This document shows positions 1 through 4,793 of a stretch of DNA of 5,006 nucleotides, one piece after another. Each line of letters starts with the position of its first letter. Position 1 is the stretch's first letter. Made by a program: the position numbers and the translations under genes. The DNA comes from an uncultured Opitutia bacterium (lineage in GTDB: Bacteria > Verrucomicrobiota > Verrucomicrobiia > Opitutales > UBA953): the NCBI GenBank assembly GCA_903921665.1, contig CAIXQT010000014.1, forward strand, positions 1-5,006, written 5' to 3'. Below the pieces are notes generated by a model, which saw nothing but the letters and a program-made list of their open reading frames with translations, did no database searches and had not been told where the DNA came from.

Positions 1-13
1 GGATCCGCTACGC

Positions 14-41
14 TTCGTGTCTCCCTTGGCGGCACTATTAT
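14..41 (+). promoter_or_regulatory. Weak candidate sigma-70 promoter for the AraC-family gene
   Basis: A TATTAT hexamer at 36-41 matches the bacterial -10 consensus at five of six positions. Sixteen bases upstream is TTCGTG (14-19), a poor match to the -35 consensus. It would start transcription about 40 bases before the ATG at 90, and no other AT-rich -10 candidate exists in the short leader. The weak -35 would suit a gene needing an activator, but this is inference from one hexamer and could be chance. Confidence 0.25.
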
Positions 42-89
42 CTCAACTAACCCCTTGCAGGTGGGGGTGTCTTTGATACGAATGACCCT

Positions 90-992
90 ATGAAAGCCAT
101 CCGCGAGAAGGTCGAGTTGCCCGAAGGGCACTCCTTCCGCGTCTTGCGCTGGTCGAAGTCCCTCCGGGACGTCGAATGCATCCTCGGTCCGGGTCGGACG
201 CAGCCGGTCCAAGGGGAGGGTAATCACTGGCACTTCCATAAGGAGATGGAACTGACCCTGTTCACGGCGGGGGAGGGTACGCGCTTCGTGGGCGATGCCA
301 TCGGCGCGTTCGCGGCTGGTGATCTCGTGCTGCTCGGTGAGCGCTTGCCGCATCACTGGCATACCTCTGGCGCCTCCGGGGGGCTTTCGATCCAATGGCA
401 TTTTCCGGAAAGTCATCCCGTGTGGGCGTTTCCGGAGAACCTTGAGCTACGTGAACTATTCAAGCGGGCCGAGCGCGGCCTCCACTTGCGTGGGCGCACC
501 GCGACGGCCATCGCCGCGCTCATGCAGGATGTCGCCCGCAGCAAGGGGGCGGGCCAGCTGGCGGCGTTGCTCCGTCTCCTCGCCGAAGTCGCCGACGCGC
601 CGGAGTCTGACCTCGCCCTGTTGTCGTCGCGCAGCTTCACGCTCAGCGCCGAATCCCATTATCAGAAAGCCATCTCGAAATCGGTCCAGCACCTCGTGGC
701 CAACTTCCGCGACGAGATCCGGCTGGAAGACCTCCTGAAGATTTCCGGCCTCAGCCGCCCGACCTTTGCCCGTCAGTTCAAGCAGCACTCCGGTCACAGT
801 TTCAGTGCCTTCGTCAACGAGCTCCGCTTGCAGGCCGCCCGCCGCGAGCTTCGGGATGGCGAACGGAGCGTCCTGGACATCGCCTTGGCCTGCGGTTTCC
901 GGCAGGTCACCTTCTTCAATCGCCTCTTCAAGCGCGAGATGGGCTGTACTCCGGTGGAATATCGGAGGAAGCAGAGGAAGAAGGGGAGGTAG
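90..992 (+). CDS. AraC/XylS-family transcriptional regulator with N-terminal cupin sensor
   Basis: This 300-residue cytoplasmic DNA-binding protein has the usual length and two-part build of AraC regulators. Residues about 40-110 form a cupin-like effector domain with a histidine-rich strand (H46, H48, H50, with E52 and E54) and a second cluster (H88, H89, H91) after the GDLVLLG turn; such domains often sense sugars. A variable helical linker follows (about 115-200). The C-terminus holds two helix-turn-helix units: the first about 213-235 (EDLLKISGLSRPTFARQFK), the second about 262-284, with the family signature GF-x5-FNRLFKREMG-x-TP-x2-YR at 269-291. The ATG at 90 is preferred because the ATG at 82 meets a stop after three codons; there is no strong Shine-Dalgarno, only a G-rich run about 20 bases upstream. 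The effector and target genes are unknown. The upstream neighbour lies outside the window, and the downstream gene is 423 bases away, so no operon is evident. Confidence 0.93.
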   Translation: MKAIREKVELPEGHSFRVLRWSKSLRDVECILGPGRTQPVQGEGNHWHFHKEMELTLFTAGEGTRFVGDAIGAFAAGDLVLLGERLPHHWHTSGASGGLSIQWHFPESHPVWAFPENLELRELFKRAERGLHLRGRTATAIAALMQDVARSKGAGQLAALLRLLAEVADAPESDLALLSSRSFTLSAESHYQKAISKSVQHLVANFRDEIRLEDLLKISGLSRPTFARQFKQHSGHSFSAFVNELRLQAARRELRDGERSVLDIALACGFRQVTFFNRLFKREMGCTPVEYRRKQRKKGR

Positions 993-1000
993 GGTGGGGG

Positions 1001-1120
1001 CAGATGGCTGAGTCGATGTCAGATGGCTGAGTCGATGTCAGATGACTGAATCGATGACAGATGGCTGAATAGAGGACAGAGTGGAGGGCTGAATCGACGG
1101 CGGAGGACAGATGGCAGAGC
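1001..1120. repeat. 19-bp direct tandem repeat, four units plus degenerate tail
   Basis: Four head-to-tail 19-bp units lie at 1001-1019, 1020-1038, 1039-1057 and 1058-1076. The first two are identical (cagatggctgagtcgatgt); the third differs at three positions and the fourth at five. A degenerate tail (1077-1120) still carries gggctgaatcga and a final cagatggc at 1108-1115. Each unit can be read as two 7-mers plus a 5-mer (gatggct, gagtcga, tgtca). The array begins 9 bases after the AraC stop codon. The reverse strand is open from 928 to 1308 across it, but the translation is low-complexity and matches no family I know, so I treat the region as non-coding. Confidence 0.85.
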
Positions 1121-1126
1121 GCCTGT

Positions 1127-1175
1127 ACCTGGGCAGCCGAACCTGAGACCCGACGGCCGAGATCTGGGACCTGAA
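1127..1175. repeat. Run of seven degenerate 7-bp units (consensus near acctgrg)
   Basis: The 49 bases divide exactly into seven consecutive heptamers. Units at 1127, 1141 and 1169 are acctggg, acctgag and acctgaa; the unit at 1162 is atctggg. Those at 1134, 1148 and 1155 are more diverged (cagccga, acccgac, ggccgag). The 7-base periodicity is visible directly. What maintains it is unknown. Confidence 0.6.
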
Positions 1176-1193
1176 AGGAATGGCCCCAGCCAA

Positions 1194-1214
1194 CTATCCG
1201 GTCTCCGGTTTTCC
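1194..1214. repeat. Three-unit 7-bp repeat related to the one at 4678-4698
   Basis: Three adjacent heptamers, ctatccg, gtctccg and gttttcc, lie here. On the opposite strand near 4678-4698 the same kind of series occurs, and the 10-mer ctatccggtc (1194-1203) is exactly the reverse complement of 4687-4696. The two sites thus share sequence in inverted orientation about 3.5 kb apart. The match is short, so common origin is only moderately supported. Confidence 0.45.
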
Positions 1215-1238
1215 TTTGAGCTAATAGCCGTTGTCTCG

Positions 1239-1294
1239 GGTAGGGTTGAGTGCCCTCGCTCAACCGCGGCTGACCAAGGGTGGTCAGCCCTACC
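1239..1294. repeat. 56-bp three-way-junction palindromic element (REP/MITE-like)
   Basis: The sequence folds without gaps into three perfect stems: a closing stem 1239-1243 with 1290-1294 (ggtag/ctacc), a 7-bp hairpin 1244-1250 with 1259-1265 (ggttgag/ctcaacc, 8-base loop), and a 9-bp hairpin 1268-1276 with 1281-1289 (ggctgacca/tggtcagcc, 4-base loop). The only unpaired junction bases are 1266-1267. This compact layout is typical of dispersed intergenic palindromes such as REP elements or small non-autonomous mobile elements. No U-run follows on either strand, so a simple intrinsic terminator is less likely. Whether copies exist elsewhere cannot be seen here. Confidence 0.65.
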
Positions 1295-1348
1295 ATGGTT
1301 ACCTGCATCAGCGCTGGAAGGGTCGTTGAGGGATAGTCCTCAGACGGG

Positions 1349-1376
1349 TTGGTTAGTCGGTGCCGCTTATTAATAT
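1349..1376 (+). promoter_or_regulatory. Weak candidate promoter for the DUF4139 gene
   Basis: The only AT-rich stretch before the gene, ttattaatat at 1367-1376, contains TAATAT (1371-1376, four of six -10 matches). TTGGTT (1349-1354, three of six -35 matches) lies 16 bases upstream. It would give a leader of about 35 bases before the ATG at 1416. A small inverted repeat (tgagg 1327-1331, cctca 1338-1342) just upstream could be an operator half-site pair, but 5-bp arms are easily chance. Confidence 0.3.
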
Positions 1377-1415
1377 CGGAAAGCTCCTGCCGGTCCCCAG
1401 AATTTCACCATCCCC

Positions 1416-2810
1416 ATGAAACTCCCCGCGCTCCTCCTGCTGGCCGCCGCTTCCGTCTCCTTCGCCGCTGATCCGGCGCTCACGATCTACAACGGCGGTT
1501 ACGCCGTGGTGCGTGAGACGTTGCCGATCGATCTCAAGTCCGGCGTCAACCAGGTCTCCTTCGCGGGCGCCACCGCGCAGGTCGAGTCGGACTCCGTCAT
1601 CCTGCGCGACGTCGCGGGCAAGGCCGAGTTCCAGATTCTCGAGCAGTCCTACCGTAACGATCCCGTCTCGCAGGCGATGCTGCTCTCGCTCTTCGAGGGC
1701 AAGTCGCTCGAGTTCAATCGTCGTGAGGTCAACAAGCCCGACCGCATCATCGCCGGTAAGGTCGTGCGCAGTGGTTTCGTCCCCGGCGGGAATTTCGTCG
1801 AACCCATCATCGAGGTCGATGGTAAGCTGCAGTTCTCCCTCCCGGGCGAACCCGTCTTTCCGTCGCTCGGCAACGACAACGTCCTCAAGCCTACCCTGAA
1901 CTGGAAGCTCAATTCCGCCGCTTCCGGCAAGATCGACGCCGAGGTCGCCTACCTCAGCCGCGGCTTCACCTGGGAGGCCAGCTACAACCTGGTCGCGCCG
2001 GAGAAGGGCGACACGGTGGATATCGTCGGCTGGGTGACGATGAACAACCAGAGCGGGATGCTTTTCAACGACGCCAAGATCAAGCTCATGGCCGGCGATG
2101 TCCATCGCGTGGAGGAAAACGTCCCCATACCTTTCACGGCAGCCGCCAAAGGGCGGGCGATGATGGCGGTGGCGGATGCCGTCGTGACCGAGAAGTCCTT
2201 CGACGAATTCCATCTCTACACCTTGGGCAATCCGGTGACCCTGCGGGACAAGGAGACCAAGCAGGTCGAGTTTGTGCGCGCCACGGGCGTCAAGGCCGAG
2301 CGGATTTATGTCTATGAAGGGGCAGGTCATTATCGTCGCGGGGTCAGCGCCCACGGAAAGGTGCAGGTCTACCGTGAATTCAAGAATTCTGAGGCCAATA
2401 AGCTCGGCCTCGCCCTGCCGAAGGGCAAACTGCGCTTCTACTCGCAAGACGCTGACCGCCAGCTCGAGTTCGTGGGCGAGAATCAGATCGACCACACGCC
2501 TAAGGACGAAGTCATCCGCGTGCTCACCGGCAACAGCTTCGACCTCGCCGGCGAGCGTCGTATGACGAACTCGACCGAGGACGGCTCTAATCGCGTCGCC
2601 ACCCAGAGCTTCGAGGTCAAGGTGCGCAATCATAAGAAGGAGGCCGTCGAGATCCGCGTCGTCGAGCATGCTAACCATGGCGGCACGTGGACCCTGACCG
2701 CCCAGAGCCAGTCGCATGAGAAGAAGGATGCGATGAGCTTCGAGTTCCGCGTTCCGCTCAAGCCCGACGAAGAGAAGGTGATCACGTACACGATTCGTTA
2801 TACGTGGTGA
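1416..2810 (+). CDS. Exported DUF4139 domain-containing protein
   Basis: This 464-residue protein begins with a Sec signal peptide: M-K, a leucine/alanine-rich core at 3-13, and likely cleavage after the S-F-A at 15-17. It should act outside the cytoplasm. Residues about 22-75 resemble the N-terminal strand domain that precedes DUF4139 (IYNGGYAVVRETLPIDL, then the SVILRD strand). The DUF4139 core spans about 174-464. It shows AEVAYLSRGFTWEASYNL (175-192), GWVTMNNQSG (205-214), AKIKLMAGDVHRVEE (220-234), LYTLGNPVTL (268-277), LPKGKLRFYSQD (334-345), GENQIDHTPKDE (354-365) and a closing EKVITYTIRYTW. Length is normal for the shorter members; the coiled coil seen in MuiA-type relatives is absent. 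DUF4139 has no established biochemical activity, and I assign none. The ATG at 1416 is supported by the signal peptide directly after it; no Shine-Dalgarno is evident. It stands alone and converges on the oxidoreductase gene. Confidence 0.92.
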   Translation: MKLPALLLLAAASVSFAADPALTIYNGGYAVVRETLPIDLKSGVNQVSFAGATAQVESDSVILRDVAGKAEFQILEQSYRNDPVSQAMLLSLFEGKSLEFNRREVNKPDRIIAGKVVRSGFVPGGNFVEPIIEVDGKLQFSLPGEPVFPSLGNDNVLKPTLNWKLNSAASGKIDAEVAYLSRGFTWEASYNLVAPEKGDTVDIVGWVTMNNQSGMLFNDAKIKLMAGDVHRVEENVPIPFTAAAKGRAMMAVADAVVTEKSFDEFHLYTLGNPVTLRDKETKQVEFVRATGVKAERIYVYEGAGHYRRGVSAHGKVQVYREFKNSEANKLGLALPKGKLRFYSQDADRQLEFVGENQIDHTPKDEVIRVLTGNSFDLAGERRMTNSTEDGSNRVATQSFEVKVRNHKKEAVEIRVVEHANHGGTWTLTAQSQSHEKKDAMSFEFRVPLKPDEEKVITYTIRYTW

Positions 2811-2819
2811 CGAATCGTG
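2789..2819 (+). terminator. Perfect 10-bp stem-loop spanning the DUF4139 stop codon
   Basis: Arms cacgattcgt (2789-2798) and acgaatcgtg (2810-2819) are exact reverse complements around an 11-base loop; the TGA stop (2808-2810) sits in the loop and at the first base of the right arm. No U-run follows, so it is not a standard intrinsic terminator. It may help shape the 3' end of the mRNA. The stem is clear; the role is inferred. Confidence 0.4.
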
Positions 2820-2924
2820 CTGGCATGGGTGCTGGTGATCTGCTGCGAAGCAATTTCAGGGTTAGGCACGTCTAACCGATTTATCTTATCCTGTTCTGCT
2901 TCGCAGCCTGCCAGCATGCCAGCA
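2818..2924. repeat. Long imperfect inverted repeat between convergent genes, possible bidirectional terminator
   Basis: The left arm (2818-2852) begins tgctggcatg and ends gctgcgaagca. The right arm (2897-2924), read on the other strand, begins and ends the same way. The left arm is 35 bases and the right 28, a difference of exactly one 7-bp unit in the middle. The 44-base loop has its own perfect hairpin, ggttag (2860-2865) with ctaacc (2872-2877). It lies between two convergent stop codons, where transcription from both sides must end, so a bidirectional terminator or cruciform is plausible. The lack of a T-run leaves this unproven. Confidence 0.65.
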
Positions 2925-2930
2925 GACCCC

Positions 2931-2946
2931 GCGCGATTTATCGCGC
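2931..2946 (-). terminator. Short GC-rich hairpin directly after the oxidoreductase stop codon
   Basis: Arms gcgcga (2931-2936) and tcgcgc (2941-2946) pair perfectly around ttta, abutting the TAA stop at 2947-2949 on the minus strand. The stem is strong for its size, but the minus-strand sequence after it is G-rich (ggggtctg) rather than U-rich. It may act together with the larger inverted repeat just beyond it to stop transcription or protect the 3' end. Confidence 0.4.
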
Positions 2947-4563
2947 TTACCTCGGCACCGCTACCACTTGCCCCTGTGCCCTGAGCATCTCCGCCAGCTG
3001 GGCCATGTTGATGCGCTGCACGGGCGTGTTGCCGTCGATGGCGAGTGAGGCCGCGGTGGCGCAGGACTGGCCGGCGGTCATGAAGGTGAACTCAATGCGA
3101 TAAGCACCGTAAGCGACGTAGCTCGACGAGGGGCACGTCGGGGTGAGCAGGTTCGTGCACTCCTTGATCTTCGGGACGAGCGCGCGGTAGGGGATGCCGC
3201 AGGGAATCCAATTCGGGTTCGGGGAATTGTCGAAGACCGCGCCTTCCATCCACACGCGGCCCTCCTTGACGATACAGCGGGCATGATGGAAGTCCGGGGG
3301 CCACCAGATCAGGCCGACCGAGTCCTCGACGGCGACGGGGTTGTTCTTGCGCAGGTGCGCTTCGGTCAGGACGAAGTCGCCGACGAGCCGGCGGCCGTTG
3401 CGAACATAGAAAGCGCGCGGCCAGCCGCCGTTGTCGGTGAACTCGTCCTTGGTCAGACCCCAGGCGCCCCAGGCCTTGCGCGTGGCCTCTGGGACCGAGG
3501 GCTCATTGCCCAGATACCAATACAGGCCTTGGATATAGTTACGAGAGGTGCGGATCATCTCCGTCCGTTCGGCGTAGCTGGCGGTCGGGTATCGGTGATT
3601 GAAGCCGGTGAAGTTGCTGGCGAGCGAATGCCAGGAGCCGGGGTCCGTCTTGCCGTTGGGCACGCCGGCTCCGGGGGCCTCGATCTTGCCACCGGCGGCG
3701 AGGTAGCGGCGCTGCAGCTCATAGCGGGTCGGGTCGTAGTCGGCCGGCTTCTCGATTAGGGTGCGATCAGCGGCCCGAGTCATGCACAGGCGGAAGCAGT
3801 AGCCCTGGATGCCGTCGTCAGGGTCGCCGTCCTTACCGGCAGGCGTCGGCTGGACGCCGTAGATCAGGCCGCTGGTGGAGTCGCCGGGTCGGACGTAGGG
3901 GTCGATCTTCTTGTCGAGCTGCTTATGCTTGCTGTCGAGGCATAGGCCGTTGGTCGTCTCGCGATACTTTGCGTTGCCCTCGCGGCTGACGGCGAAGCTC
4001 AGGCCCGCGAACGCCAGCAAGTCTCCTTCGTAGGTGGCGTCGATGAAGACCTTACCCTTGATCACGGCACCGTTCTCGCAGGAGATCGAGACGATCTTCA
4101 GCTTCTCCATGGTCACGCCGCCGGTCTCCCGCAGGCGATGGCCGCGGAGGACCGTGATCTTCGCTTCCTTGACCCAGGCGTCGTAGACTTGTTCGGCGAC
4201 GTGTGATTCGAAACGCCAGAGGCTGGTGTTCTTGGTGCCGTTCGTTGCGATGGCATCGAAGGCTCCGCTGCGGTTATATATCAGGCTGATGCGTCGGTAG
4301 AACTCCCGTGCGAGGCCGCCGACCGCTGGGCTGTTCCGGATCTCCTTCTGATTATCGATATCCGTCCCGCCGAGGCCTTCGACGGCCATGCCGCCGATGT
4401 GCTGGCCAGGTTCGACGACTATGACCTTCTTGCCCAGCTTCGCCGCTTGGATGCCCGCGATGACTCCGGCGCTCGTGCCCCCGTAGATCACGATATCCGC
4501 CTGATGGGTCTGGGCGCAGAGCGTCGCGACGAGGAAGAGGGGAAGGAATGCGAGGAAGCGCAT
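2947..4563 (-). CDS. Exported FAD-dependent oxidoreductase (PF12831-type)
   Basis: This 538-residue protein starts with a Sec signal peptide (hydrophobic core at 3-15, probable cleavage after A17) and is therefore expected outside the cytoplasm, although it needs FAD. The dinucleotide-binding Rossmann fold follows: strand ADIVIYGGTSAG (22-33) with the Gly-rich turn at 28-33, acidic E51 for the adenosine ribose, and GQHIGG at 53-58. The second FAD motif FIDATYEGDLLAFAG is at 173-187. The C-terminal part has IPCGIPYRALVPK (453-465), a conserved Cys region (C469, C477) and TAGQSCATAASLAI (496-509). This family is frequent near polysaccharide and sugar genes in Verrucomicrobia, Planctomycetes and Bacteroidetes; the substrate is usually unknown, and xanthan lyase labels on such proteins are doubtful. 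The ATG at 4563 fits the signal peptide; no good Shine-Dalgarno is seen. The same-strand kinase lies 230 bases upstream, so co-transcription is uncertain. Confidence 0.92.
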   Translation of the reverse strand: MRFLAFLPLFLVATLCAQTHQADIVIYGGTSAGVIAGIQAAKLGKKVIVVEPGQHIGGMAVEGLGGTDIDNQKEIRNSPAVGGLAREFYRRISLIYNRSGAFDAIATNGTKNTSLWRFESHVAEQVYDAWVKEAKITVLRGHRLRETGGVTMEKLKIVSISCENGAVIKGKVFIDATYEGDLLAFAGLSFAVSREGNAKYRETTNGLCLDSKHKQLDKKIDPYVRPGDSTSGLIYGVQPTPAGKDGDPDDGIQGYCFRLCMTRAADRTLIEKPADYDPTRYELQRRYLAAGGKIEAPGAGVPNGKTDPGSWHSLASNFTGFNHRYPTASYAERTEMIRTSRNYIQGLYWYLGNEPSVPEATRKAWGAWGLTKDEFTDNGGWPRAFYVRNGRRLVGDFVLTEAHLRKNNPVAVEDSVGLIWWPPDFHHARCIVKEGRVWMEGAVFDNSPNPNWIPCGIPYRALVPKIKECTNLLTPTCPSSSYVAYGAYRIEFTFMTAGQSCATAASLAIDGNTPVQRINMAQLAEMLRAQGQVVAVPR

Positions 4564-4576
4564 GAAACTAGACCCA

Positions 4577-4604
4577 AGATGGAGGATGAAGGATGGAAGA
4601 TAAA
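4577..4604. repeat. Four 7-bp units, consensus near ggatgga
   Basis: Adjacent heptamers agatgga (4577), ggatgaa (4584), ggatgga (4591) and agataaa (4598) lie 13 bases upstream of the oxidoreductase start codon. On the minus strand they form a pyrimidine-rich leader in the 5' untranslated region, where a ribosome site would be expected but is not evident. Change in unit number would alter leader length. Function is unknown. Confidence 0.6.
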
Positions 4605-4677
4605 GGGAAGAAGTGAGAGTAGGTGGAAGCGGTTGGCGGTTAGCGGTTGGCGGTTAGGAGAGGCAGTAAATCAAGGG

Positions 4678-4698
4678 GAGACCGGGGACCGGATAGGA
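4678..4698. repeat. Three-unit 7-bp repeat (gagaccg, gggaccg, gatagga)
   Basis: Three adjacent heptamers sit in the loop of the large inverted repeat. Ten bases (4687-4696, gaccggatag) recur as an exact reverse complement at 1194-1203, in the intergenic region on the far side of the DUF4139 gene. The short length limits confidence that the two share an origin. Confidence 0.45.
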
Positions 4699-4707
4699 TG
4701 CCTCCCC

Positions 4708-4741
4708 GCCACCTGCCACCCGGGGCTGCCACCCGCCACCT
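4708..4741. repeat. Mirrored gccacct/gccaccc 7-bp repeat
   Basis: The order is gccacct (4708), gccaccc (4715), a 6-base spacer ggggct (4722-4727), gccaccc (4728) and gccacct (4735). The two halves therefore mirror each other in unit order while keeping the same orientation. The unit is the complement of the aggtgg at the outer end of the surrounding inverted repeat (4621-4626), so the left outer arm could pair with these copies as an alternative fold. Confidence 0.6.
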
Positions 4742-4793
4742 GAGAATGGTGATCTCTTGTTCTGCCTAACCGCTAACCGCCAACCGCTACCAC

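Larger units (their letters stand above)
993..1415. other. Non-coding region of 423 bases, repeat-rich
   Basis: No believable gene is seen on either strand. In order it holds the 19-bp tandem array, the acctgrg heptamer run, the ctatccg heptamers, the 56-bp three-way-junction element and a weak promoter just before the DUF4139 gene. There is no clear intrinsic terminator for the AraC gene: no GC-rich hairpin followed by a T-run appears after its stop codon. Confidence 0.7.

Noticed and set aside
1..6. BamHI site (ggatcc) at the first base, suggesting a cloning junction
   Set aside because: A single 6-base site at an arbitrary window edge is easily coincidental and there is no vector sequence.
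1001..1120. CRISPR array
   Set aside because: The units are contiguous with no unique spacers and only 19 bp long, and no cas genes are visible.
1239..1294. tRNA or known riboswitch
   Set aside because: The fold has three stems rather than a cloverleaf, lacks the conserved T-loop and CCA-proximal features, and lies about 120 bases before the next gene with no recognised aptamer motif.
928..1308. 126-codon reverse-strand open frame over the first intergenic region
   Set aside because: It runs through the 19-bp tandem array and palindromes, overlaps the AraC 3' end and gives a low-complexity protein with no recognisable domain.
1353..2717. 454-codon open frame antisense to the DUF4139 gene
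   Set aside because: It is the mirror of a confidently recognised gene. Long antisense frames are common in GC-rich genes with strong codon bias, and its translation matches no family I know and lacks a signal or motif.
3283..3759. 158-codon forward open frame inside the oxidoreductase gene
   Set aside because: It is antisense to a gene with clear family motifs throughout; the translation is unlike any family known to me.
2947..4563. Lipoprotein signal on the oxidoreductase (cysteine at residue 16)
   Set aside because: The residues before the cysteine (A-T-L) do not fit the lipobox, which needs a small residue directly before it; a standard Sec signal peptide fits better.
4399..4743. 114-codon forward open frame across the oxidoreductase start and the repeats
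   Set aside because: Its first half is antisense to the signal peptide and FAD-binding region and its second half is repeat DNA.
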